From: Micromussa lordhowensis
Taxonomy: Eukaryota; Cnidaria; Anthozoa; Scleractinia; Lobophylliidae
Assembly: GCA_964020085.1 (NCBI GenBank)
Contig: OZ026601.1
Span: 35,393,101-35,457,100 of the forward strand
Length of the DNA: 64,000 nt
Direction of reading: 5' to 3'
Shown piece by piece: positions 15,001 to 27,223 of the stretch. Both the position numbers and the translations under genes were made by a program. The notes under the pieces are model-generated. The model was not told the DNA's origin. It ran no database searches and worked only from the letters and a program-made list of their open reading frames with translations. The first letter of the stretch is position 1, and every line of letters begins with the position of its first letter.

Positions 15001-17433
15001 GGTTGACGGTTAAAAAATATAACTTCTGCCGGTTGTCAGCTATAATTTCGGTATTTCTGTTCTTTTTGGCTGTTTGACGGTTCACGGTAAATCTCATTGA
15101 GAACCTCGATGAAGTATTTATTTGGTATAAAGGTGTTTTGAGATGCTTCCTTTGTAACTATGCCTCTTTGAGGCAGCATGGCTGAGTGGTTAGGGTGCCG
15201 GACGTGAAATCCAGAGGTCACGGGTTCCAGTCCCGTTCTGACTACTGAGCTGGAGTAGTTTCTCGGTAGACCCTAGTCCAACTGCTCGGTCATGCTTGTT
15301 AATAACTGGTCTGCCTCCCGCCAGTTGGGATTTTTAAGCCTATTGCGTTTATTTGAAAAATTTCTTTCTTTCAGTTTAAGTGGTATGCCTGTGAACTAGC
15401 TAAGCGTATTGTCCTCTATAAACAACAACATTTGAACACTTGGTTTTTTTTTTCGTAGTTTTTGTCTAGTGCAGAGAGATGTTCTCGTGATTATGACATT
15501 GACTGTATGAGTTGTTTCGTTAAATTTATATGGTTATATCTTTTGTGTTCGATGGCGATTTTATGACCTGCGTGCAGACGTCTACGATCTTCTTTTGTTT
15601 CATGCGGGAAAATAAAGGACGTCTACAAGTGTTTTTTTTCGCGCTCAAAATAAACAACTTTCGTTATATTATTTTTCCGTAGGGAATGACAGGAGAGGTT
15701 GGCGAAGCTGGGTCTCCCGGACAGACGGTAACTTTTATTCATACATCATTGTTTATTCATTACATCATATCCAATATACACGTAATTAAGCTTAGGCCCC
15801 GCCCACACTAAACCGGAGAAATTTGAAAACACAATTTTATTTTTAAAGTTAGGATTAACGTCCACACTAATCCGTCGCGAAAATGAAGCTATTCGAAAAT
15901 GATGACATCGCCCGATGATCATGTGATTTCCCTGCCTGAGTTTTCCTCGCACGCAAATTCAAAATGACCGGCAATGATGCGTTTTTGCGCGTTTTTGCGT
16001 GTTTGCCGTACGTTATAATGTTCAATCACATACATTTAAATATACAGATCCCTTAATTTTTATCTCAAAGACTACTTCCTAGTACTTGTTCCATACATGC
16101 GAAATGACTCTCCATCAGTAACTTGGCCTTGGCAAGTTTAAATGTTCTTTGTTATTTGTTTGTATTTAGGGTGAGACAGGAGTTGCTGGAACGATCGGTC
16201 CGCAAGGACTAAAAGGAGAACAGGTATTTTTGGGCCTCATTTGAATGTCAAGCTTTTCAGATTTGTACTGTTCCACGAGGTCACCTACACTGTTCCTATT
16301 ATTACGTGAACCTACGGTGTAGTTGTAGATTATTTTTAACCTTTTTCAGGGCCAAGAAGGCGTTCAGGGATCTCTTGGAGAAGTAGGACTGCCGGGAGAA
16401 AAGGTCAGATATTTTTGACTGACGTAAGCATAAAACAGGAGATTTTAAAGAGCTTATTGTGCCCAACTAATAGATCAGGATCAGTTATTTAGGTACCGTA
16501 AAGTGTCGCTTATAAGCCCCCCCCTGCCTTTAAACCCCTCCGATTATAGGCACATCTACCTGTAAACCAAGAAAAACATCCGGTTATAACTTTCCCCCTC
16601 CCCCCGGATATGACCCTCTCTAGCTTTCCTTGTTTTGAATTGGTTTTACTTTGATGTTTTAAAGATTAATTCTCAGCAAAAGAAAAACATATTTAGATAT
16701 ACACCTCATTTCGAAACGTTTTTTTCATTCCGGTTATAAGCCCCCTCAGATATATAAGCCCCTACCTTTATAAGCCCGGATAAAAGCCCTTACGAAGTTC
16801 AGTGTGTAAGCCCAGGGTTAATAAACGGCAGTTTAGGGTATGTGTGGCTAAGTGTTGTTTTTTACAGGGCGAGCAAGGATTACCTGGTAGCGTAGGCTTG
16901 CGAGGGTCGATGGGAACCCAGGTTTGTTGGTCATAAAAACATTAGCATACATACATACATTCTGTTTTATTGTGTTTTTGGTAAAAGTACATTTATAACA
17001 TGCCCGCGGGTAGCTAAGCTATTCTAGGCGGGTCATGTTTACAGGAAATAAATACATCTAAGTACAGCTAAATACAACTAAAGGCAACAAGAGCTAAAGA
17101 TACTAAAATTGACAAAAATGGCTAGAGACCACTAATAAACTAACGGTATTAAAAATAATAATTGACAACAGTTAAGAGACTACAGATACACTAAACGATA
17201 TTATTACATGGCTAGCTCCGTGAGCTGGCAAGACGAATCAAATCCTGCGCAAGATGGAGCTATCCTGCCCGCTCGGGACTACCGCCTTGTCCCGCAAGAA
17301 AAATGTCCCCGAAAGCTAGATGATAAATCCTTTACTGACCAAGCTTGTTCGGTCAAGATGGCTGGATATCGCCCTCGTTTTTTTTGCGTGTTTATGGACC
17401 TCGACTCCGTCTCGGTCATAAACACGCAAAAAA

Positions 17434-17464
<31 letters not shown>

Positions 17465-19128
17465 GAACAAGCTTGGTCAATAACCCATTCTTAATGATAT
17501 TAATCAATCAGTAACATTAACAATATTATATTAGTTTCCATTTGGCGCGAAAATATGTTCGGATATTTGTCCGCGGACATTATCTGTTCTGAGAAGCGAA
17601 CAGTTTTCCGAGAGCGAAGTTGGAAGAAAACTGCAAGCTTCAAGGTCAAATGGAGGCTATTGTGTTTATTATCCTTATTCAGCCACGTGATGCGTTTAGA
17701 CCAACCATGTACGAGCAAAAATATTTGATGGATTATAATGTGTATTATTAATTAAAGCGTTGTTAATATTCTTTATACAACAACCAATTGTGTGTTTCAC
17801 TCCTAATATGTATTTATCTTTAGGGTGTTTCTGGCCCCGGAGGTCCAAGTGGATCAGAGGGAGGGGAGGGTGATCAGGTTAGTATCCTGTTCCATTCGTA
17901 ACAAAATATATATTTCATCCGTTTCATTTTTTAAAAAACGAATAGCAACAGCGCCATTATTTTTCCCAATACATATATTATTACATTTATATAGTATTTA
18001 TATAGTGTTGTAATATTTTTAATGAGACTGGAGGATTTATGGACCGTTAGGTTTTCGACTTCCAGCCTAGTTATGTCTAACTGTAGAACAGGCGAGATGA
18101 AGAATTGTTTATTACCTTCACTGTTTTACTTCCCCTTTTCCGAAACTAATATTTTCTGACGGCAAGGTTCCGCTTTGGCTGAAAGACCACATGTAATATA
18201 TGGGTACACCACAGTGACGATTTCCATGTACATAAATATGATATTTTTCAATGTTTATCTTTAGTTCTTCGTGCTATATCTTTTTTATATAATTTTGTCG
18301 AGGACACAATGATCTGTAGCACCTAGCAATTTTATTGCCAGTTTCTCTTTAGTTAAGTATTCTTTTCTGTTTACTCGTTTAATGTTTACATACGGATTTA
18401 CTGATGTTTAGTCTGCTCCCCCCCCCCCCCCTCCTCTCCTTTGACCTTTTTAGGGAGAAGAAGGATCCCCAGGAACTGATGGATTTACCGGCTTTTCTGG
18501 AAGACAGGTTAATTCTATTTCATTGCCTGTCCTGAAACTAATTAGAAAACCACGAAGAAGTGACCAACGACTTCATATTTGTCGTTCGTAGATGCTTCAT
18601 AATATTCAAGTGTGTAAACTAACATTAAATTACAGTTTATATAAACAATAGCCTCCGTTTTGCGCGAAAATATGTTCGGATATTTGTCTTGTGACATTAT
18701 CTGTTCCGAGATGTGAACAGTTTTCCGAGAGCGTGGCTGGAGAAAAACTGTGAACCTTGAGGAACAGTTCATGCCCAAGGACAAATATACGAGTTTTTTT
18801 TCGCGCCAAATAGAGTCTACTGTGTTTATTAGCGCAATTTTGAAAATTGGGGATTTTCACTCGGATATTGCCCAGTTTTAGCCGGGAAATACTCAGTCAC
18901 GTGACGCGTTTAGGCCAATCACGCGGAAGCGAAAATATTTGATAAATTGACATCTTGAATTTCTCGTTTCAGAGCATCTATTGTGTAGCTACACACATTG
19001 ATTTTATAGAAATGTTGTGTTTTGTCCTTTCAGAGTGGAGCCCCACCTTACGATCATTTCGTTAATACGGTCACCTCGTTATAACGGCCTCGTTTGAAAC
19101 GCTCCTATGCATCTATAATGCTTTAGTT

Positions 19129-19163
<35 letters not shown>

Positions 19164-19244
19164 TAATTGCAACAAATCTCTTTCCATTAAACTACAAAAC
19201 CTACAGAATCGCGCTGCCCGTATTTTGACCTCTTCTTCAATGTG

Positions 19245-19281
<37 letters not shown>

Positions 19282-19292
19282 ATCTTCAACGT

Positions 19293-19327
<35 letters not shown>

Positions 19328-22300
19328 TAATGGTCTCGCCCCCGATTATCTGAAATCAATGTTTACTGATCGGAGTGCAACATCTACCTATTCTCTTAGG
19401 AATTGTGAGGGCAAACTAGTTCTTCCACTCCCCCGCACCAATTTTGTAAAAAGTATTTTCAGCTATAGTGGTGCAGTGCTGTGGAACAACTTACCTACCA
19501 ATCTGCGGCAAGCACAAACACTTGCTGTAGGGGATTCCTTTTTGATAATGATTAATTTAACCACACGGCATTCATGGAAAGCATGCACTTTGTTATTGTT
19601 TTGTTGTTATTAGATTTAATTAGTAGTAGATTAGTATATTAGCAATGTAATTAAGGCATTTTAGTCTTGATGTTTTATCCGTGTATAAATAAGGTTAAAT
19701 AAATAAATAAATAAATAACGGCCACTTTTCTTGTCCCGGCAGAACTCTCATTTATTCCCTTACAATAAACCAACGCTCACAGTATCATCGTTCACAGCGA
19801 GGTCTTGAAATTGGACTCTCAATATTACCCCGTTAATAAAGCCACCCCGTAAATATATAATTGTAATATCGATTTCTGTAAGTGAGCCGGTGAGCAGACT
19901 GATGCATGGCGTGAGTGCCCATGAGTGTTAATTTTCAAAAATTATTGCGCAAAAAGTATTAATCGTAGCAAGAGTATGTAGTTCCAGATTTAGATGCGAA
20001 CATGACGAATGTTTTTCCTCTAAATTTTGTAGGGTCCAAAGGGAACTGCTGGCACAAATGGCTCACCTGGTCAAAGGGTACGATAATAACTATATCTATT
20101 TCTGTTTACCGCATTACTTTGATAACAAAGTTTTAAACAATCTAGCCTTTTCCAGGCATTCAGTTAGTTGGGGCGCAGCGCAAAAAAAAAAACATGCGTA
20201 TGAAAAAAAAAGAGAGAAGCGCACCCTTTCTTCGCTCTGCATTTTTTTGCGCTGTTCGGCAACTAACTGAACACCTGAAAGAGGTGATAAATGGACAAAT
20301 AAACCAGTTTATCCTACGCGAGGAAGAGCGAACCGAAGTTAAACATCGTGAGGTCGCTGTTACTGACGTGGCTTTGCTTTACTTACCTATCCGGGAAGAA
20401 TTTTTCCTTTTAGGTTTTCCTTTTAGGTATTCCCTTGTATTAAAAGCAGCTTGCAGGGAAGGAAGAAGAGGACTTCGGGAGCGAGTTGAAGTGTGATCAA
20501 GTGGATTTTATTTGAATAATATTTTTTCTTTGTAGGGAAATCCTGGAACTCCTGGGTTACAAGGAGTCGCTGGAGATCAAGTGAGTCCTTTACACATTTT
20601 AATTTCACAAAAAAAGCAATGAAAATTAAGTTATTGTCGACCCTGCCATTTTTTCCTGTCTAGGGTGTAGATGGACAAATTGGTGAACGAGGAGACGAAG
20701 GAAAACCTGGCGCGCCAGTGAGTACCAATTATTGCAAACTCACGTTAAAAGGTTAATCATTACAGCGTTGCGCGCGCCAATGTTATGTTTTGATTGGTGT
20801 TTTTGCATTCCTTTTTACGACCACTACTCTCAGACTTAATATAATAAGTGTAATAAGCAATTACGAAAAAAGAGGTTTGTACTGGCGTTTTTGTTTGTTT
20901 GTTTAGTTTTGTTTTTTGTTTTTGTTTTGTTTCAAATTTACGTACTTTATCGCTGCGGGAAAACAGGTGAGATAGACTTCCCTGAAAAATGTAAAATATT
21001 TATTACCAGTTCACCAAACCTAACGCGAGGAAATTCGCTGTCAGTTTTGCTTTTTAGGTTCACTTCGACGTCACAGAATATTGAAAAACTCCGACGTTTT
21101 CCTTTGAGCGCGCGCAGATTACGCTTTCGTCCTCATCGCGCGTGAGATCATAAAACTATAGGGACGTAAAAAATAGAGCTGAAGTTGTTACAAAACATCG
21201 GGAAATGAATGTTTTATGTTCATTTCATTCGCCTTTCAGGGATCTCAAGGACCTGTTGGCGAGGCAGGAAGTGTCGGAAATCAGGGACAGACAGTAAGAA
21301 CGCGAAAACTCAGAAATGATTTTACATCAACTTTTTTAGCCAACTACTAACATATTTTTTGTCTCTCTCCTTTTTCCCTAATTCGTTTTCTCTTTCCTTC
21401 CTTCCTCCCTTCCTTCCTACCTTCATTATTTCTTCTTTCATTCTCTCTTTGTTTTTTTTTCTTCTTTCCCACTTCCTTTTTATTTCCTTCCTTTCTCTTC
21501 TTTGTCTCTGTTTTTTTTTTCCTTTCTTTCTTTCTTTTTTTATATTTGTGATAGGGACCTGCTGGACCAATTGGAGCGACAGGACCACCCGGAACAAGAG
21601 GAGAAGATGTAAGAATACAACTTTAAATTTATGTGAAAATGATTTACTACTAATTATACACCGTCAGGAGCCCATTACTAGGAGCTTGCAACTCCCATAC
21701 TAAGCCTATGTCACGGCATTCCTACAGACCGGTCTATTTTTAGACTTCTTTTCCCGCAAAATAGGTCAGTTCCGTTCTACACGAGCGCGCATCGGTAAGG
21801 GAAACAATGGCGGCTTTTCCTTTTAATCTTCCAGTGAAAATGCCGACGTCAATTAAAGAATCAAGTCCGCGCTTATGATTTGTCACTGTTGTCCCTGCGG
21901 GAGTCTGAATTCGCGATAAATTCAAGCTAAAAATAGACAGGTCTGTGAAAACGCCGTGACAGGAATATGGGGTAGTTGCTGGCTCCTAGTGATGGGCTCC
22001 TGACACCGTCCTGTGTTTTTGTATCGTTCTTATTCCACGTGATTTTCTGTGAATCTATAATGTATGTTCTTGTTTGTCGCAAAATAACAATTTTGTTGGA
22101 GAGAAAAACGTTACTCTACAATATTCCTTTTTTTTCCTGTTATCACCTTTCAGGGAGATCAAGGGCCAGCTGGTCGCCGCGGCCGTAATGGCGGTGATGG
22201 CAGTGTGGTAAGTACAAGCTTGAGGATCCGCTGAGCATCATTGTAAGCTTGAAAGGCCATTCACTAGTCAGACGGTAATTTTAGTCAATTTTATGGTTTT

Positions 22301-25300
22301 GAATTCAACGGTCAACGGCAATCCTTAAAGTCCTGGTAATATTTTACCTTACTGTCTTCTTCCAACTAACATAAATGGTATCTGTACATTTAATATTTTA
22401 AGTTAGGTTAGTGAAACGGTTTTTCTTGTTTTTCTTGTTTTTCTTGTTTTTCTTGTTTTTCTTGTTATTTCGTAATACTGTATTTCTTCTTTTTATTAAT
22501 TAATTTTTGTTTGTATATTTTTTTCTTTTGTAATTTGCTTATTAAGGCATGGCCCGCCCAGATTAGCCCTTGCTAGTTGCGGGCATGCCCTTTCTGTAAA
22601 TAGATCTGTAAATAAATAAATAAAAGGTAAATGGTAATCCTTTGCCCCATATTAAAATGAATGAACGGAAGCCTTTATTCCTTGATTTGGAGACTGTAAA
22701 CGAGCCAAGTGGCCCATCACACGGCGCTTTTCTCCGGCTTCAGTAGAATGAAGCGACTAGAAGTATTTCCAATTGGCGGTCTGCCTGGCACAGTGTGGAT
22801 ATATAGTTTGACGGTTATACCTTTAAAACTAAAATGGTTCCAAAAAATCATATCATTAGCAGACGTTTCGGGCCTGGCTCTTCTTCAGTGCTAAATTTTT
22901 AATTACGTTTTTTAGGGAGCCAATGGTGATCCAGGACAACAGGGAATATCAGGAGAAATGGGAATAAAGGCAAGTGTTTTCACAGTGCAAATGAATTGAA
23001 CCCAAAAATGACCTGAGAAGGTATTCAATGATATAAACTAAACGGATGCTTACCACTATGTTGTTTACCATTCATATGTTGTCTTGATGTAGGCTTTACG
23101 GATCAATTAAAATCGGAGTGCAATCGACGGTTCCCGATCCCTGGATTGAATTCTAATCTTACCTAATATATCACCCGCACAAAACACAATCGAACATGGC
23201 TACCAGATTATAATGAATGCTCTTTCAGTTTGGGCTGCATCCCAACCATTCCTTAAATTAAATTTTGGCAGCCTCAAAGTGAAAGGAAAATAAACAGGAG
23301 ATTGCTGTACACATGCCTTGGATACTTTGAATGCCTTGCTATCTCCTATAAAACGTTTTATGTCCTTTGGTAATTTTATTAAAGGGCAGTTCTGGAGACA
23401 GAGGAATAAGTGGACAATCTGGTGCCAATGGCGACCCGGTAAGAATGTTAATTCAGAAAGTTAATGATAAAGAAGTTTAGTATAGACATACAATCCCGAC
23501 ATAATGAACATATCTATGCGAGAAGCACGTCTGCTTTCGAAAGGGTGCACTGTAACCACTAGTGAATAGGGGGCTATTAATCAGTATTTCCATCCTCTAG
23601 AGTAACTATTGATTCCTTAATGATATGCATTTAAAAGATAAGATGACCCCGTAGCGTAGTGTTTCTTACTCTCGCATCGGTTCCATGTACACCTCACTGC
23701 AGCTGGTTGGAGGACCTAGAGTGAGTTGTACATTGCAGCTGCCGACAAGAGTAGCGGGCTTTATAGGCAACTTGGATAAGTGAATGTCAAAGTTATGGGT
23801 GCCAAGAAATATCATCTAGTCCTCTTAGTCCCATGGGGGGCATAGAGCGTCCACAGTTGTCTTCCACCTCTGTCGGTTGGCCTCGGACCAACTCATGTTG
23901 ATCTCCATGTTGTCTTTCTGAATGCTTCGGCGTCACGTAATTGTCGTTCTGTCACGTTTTCGAGTGCGTTGCGGTAACCAATCCATCGCGTGGCGTGCTA
24001 TGTTCCTCTCTCCTCGCCCGAGTATATGGCCAAAGTGTTTCAAGCGTCTTCTCTTAATGGTGGTGCTGATAGGGCCGAGAAATATACTGCTAGTGTATTA
24101 ACGTTTTTTTTTTTTGCTTTCCTACGCCAGGGTGCTCGAGGTGATCCAGGACCAAGCGGACAAGCAGGCTACTTGGGTGGCACTGTAAGTTTAGCTCTCA
24201 CTCTATCAGGGGCGTAGCTACAACTAGCGTTTTGGTTCCTGTTGGCCCTTAGAACCGGGCCTACAAGTTATATTACCCCACCCCACTCACGAAATAAATT
24301 TCTTAGCTCGCTGTCAAATTCATAGATGTAACAGATCGTAATTTTTCATGCATTTAGCATTATGAATCTCGCAGATTGTGACCCAGGTCTCGTTTGATAA
24401 CATCCAGGCTCATCAAGCGAGCGAAAACCCGTGAGTTCTCCTAATTTAGCTAGGCATGTCCGTTCACGAGGAAACACCCATTGACTTTGTGCCGTTAAAG
24501 ACAAGTGCGTCAATTAATCAATGAGTGAAAATGGGCCCATTCTGTGTTATTTAGAATTCAGAATTGTCATCATTCAAGTGCTGTCAAAATGAACATAAAT
24601 TATATTCCACAAAGCGAAGAAGAAAGCTTATTATGTGGCTAGCTCTGTGAGCGGGCACGATGAATCAACTCCTGCGCTGTGTTTGGCTACCCGAGCGGGC
24701 AAGATGGAGCTATCTTGCCTGCTCGGGACTACCCGCCTTGTCCTGCAAGAAAGATTTCCCCGAAAGCCATATAATAAATCCTTTATTGACCAAGCTTGTT
24801 CGGTCAAGATTGCTTGATATTGGCCTCGTTCTTTTTTTGTGTGTGTTTATGGACCTCGACTCCGTCTCGGTCCATAAACACGCAAAAAAGAACTTGGCCA
24901 ATAGACCCTTTGCATAAATGGCGCCTAAATTTGAATAACAATACTTTACACATCCTTGGCTTCGTGCTCATGTTTTCAGACAAAGGATTTTTCACATGAT
25001 TGTGAGGCTTAGGATGTATAAGTATTGTTATTCAAATTTTGGCGCCATTTATGCAAAGGGTCTTTATCCAGCTATCTTGACCTCACACTTGGTCGGTCAA
25101 TAACCTATATTATTGTGCTTATTTCGAAAACATTTGCGGGGCATATCTAGAGACGGGCTAAATGACTGACCTACTAATCAACAAAACCGTACTCAGCAGA
25201 ATATAAACATCGTGAGTAAAACAACTGTTGATGCTATTGACGTTCTAGGGTCCGCCTGGTCCAACAGGGCAGCCAGGTGCTGATGGACCGAGTGGAGTAA

Positions 25301-27170
25301 AGGTAAGTAATATTACAATCCATCATTGCAGATGGCTCTTGTGATCGTTGGTCACTTTTAAAAAGGTCCTCAGTCACAGAAGCTTAAGTTACTTTGGCCA
25401 CGTACTAAATCGCGTTTAAATTAAAGGAAAACTGAAAATAATAGTTAACTAAGATAGAAAAACACCAAACAGATAATAACAAACAAGAGAATATCAAGGT
25501 AATAGAGTGAATCCCCATATAGGCCTTATACCTAAGGTAATCCCTCTTAAGTTATTTTTAGACATAGTACCCAGTTCTTCCGAGGATGTTACTCGCGCGA
25601 TGCGTGGACAACCCAAGCGACCTTCTCGCAATTACCTGAAACGAAATGGCGGGAACTGTGAAAAGTCATTTTATATGTTTTGATTTTCAAAAGACGTTTC
25701 ATAGCAGAGATGTTTTCTGCACTCTTTATGTTCGGCTGGGCTTTTGTTTGCTTTGTGCCGTTCATTCGATTTAAACGAGTTAATAAGCAAACTACAACGG
25801 CAACGAGTATAATGGCTGTATGCGCGTTTGTTTTACTTTTTTCTTCATTTCTTTGCCGTTCTTCATAAAAACAACGACTTGAAATGGTCAAATTCTGCGT
25901 ATTCGATAGAAGTCAACGTAGAACTACGACGGCCAAGTGTCTTTCAAATTTGCGCAGGGGGACGTCTGTCTCTTATTTAAACTCCTATCAAAGTTTTGAA
26001 ATATCTTAAAAACATAGTGAAGGCCGAAGCTCCTTTTCTACTTTGATGTTAAAATGCCTAAGAAGAGATCTCCACGGCGTGGGAGGTTTTCCTTCACTTT
26101 GAAACGAAATGAAACGTAAACGAAACCTCCACGATCCACGCAACGCGCGAGTAACATTTGCGGAAGAACTGGGTACCATGTCATAAAAGGATTACCTTGA
26201 GTATAAGGCCTATATGGGGGATTCATTCTCTTACCTTGATAATCTCTTGTAATTAACCATAAAAGAAGGCTAAACTTTTCCAGATGGGCAAACTGAGACG
26301 TTCGTTCTTGCCTTGTAAGCTCTTCTACTTTTCCTCTTGAATTTAGCCTAGCTCACAATGCCATACGTCACTTTCCCTACAACTTTTTTCAAAAACGAAG
26401 ATCTTGAAATGTTTAATAACGCTTTTCATTTTATCAGGGTGCATCTGGAGAGTCAGGACCGGGCGGCGGATCAGGCTCTGCTGGAGCTGAGGTAAAGTTA
26501 TAGTACCCTCGCCAAAATTTACATGTATCCTAGCAACAGAGGACATATCTTGCCTCAGTGATTAGCTGCATTGATCGCGCGTTGTTGGCGGCAACAACGT
26601 AGAAACGTATGATTTGCCAATGGTTTCGTGTAGTTTCCGTTATTTTAACCGGGCCAACATTACACGGATTTTAACGGTCAATTAGGGTGGGATCATTGTC
26701 TCGGCTTTTGTATAAAACAGGACGAGAACAAGTAATAAAAAACTTACACAGAAATAAAATAACATTTAAAACACCCTTCCCGTTTACTGCTGGTTTTTAG
26801 CGGACTTTTTTTTATCACTGGCAAAAATGGAGTGCTAAACTCATGGCAAGCAAAACGTGTAAAAAAGAATGGGTCTGCAGAGTCTTGTGTTTTTGCACTG
26901 CACCAGTTTTAAAGAGACGAGAACACCGCAACGAAGTAACTTCAAGAGCTTTGATGCGACCTAGCGTTTGTACAACGCACACGCGAGAGACAGGAACTGC
27001 CTGCTGGCCTTGTTTAAAACAGTTGAAACCCGCTATTTCGAACTCTCGTGCAAATGGAAAATAGTTCGAAATATATAGCCGATTGTAAATGAGTGAACGG
27101 CTAATCCAAGGGAAATGGTTCTGGGTTCGAAATAATGAGGAATTCGAAACAAACGCGTACGAATATTTAA

Positions 27171-27223
<53 letters not shown>

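Noticed and set aside
19021..19062. Possible collagen exon after CCTTTCAG at about 19033
   Set aside because: No Gly-X-Y follows; the downstream sequence is a truncated LINE.
21322..21703. Lys/Arg-rich and Phe/Ser-rich open frames
   Set aside because: They are low-complexity CT/GA sequence inside intron 27.
22970..22976. Using the GT at 22974 as exon-30 donor to avoid a GC donor
   Set aside because: It would add four bases, break the reading frame and destroy the 54-bp exon size.
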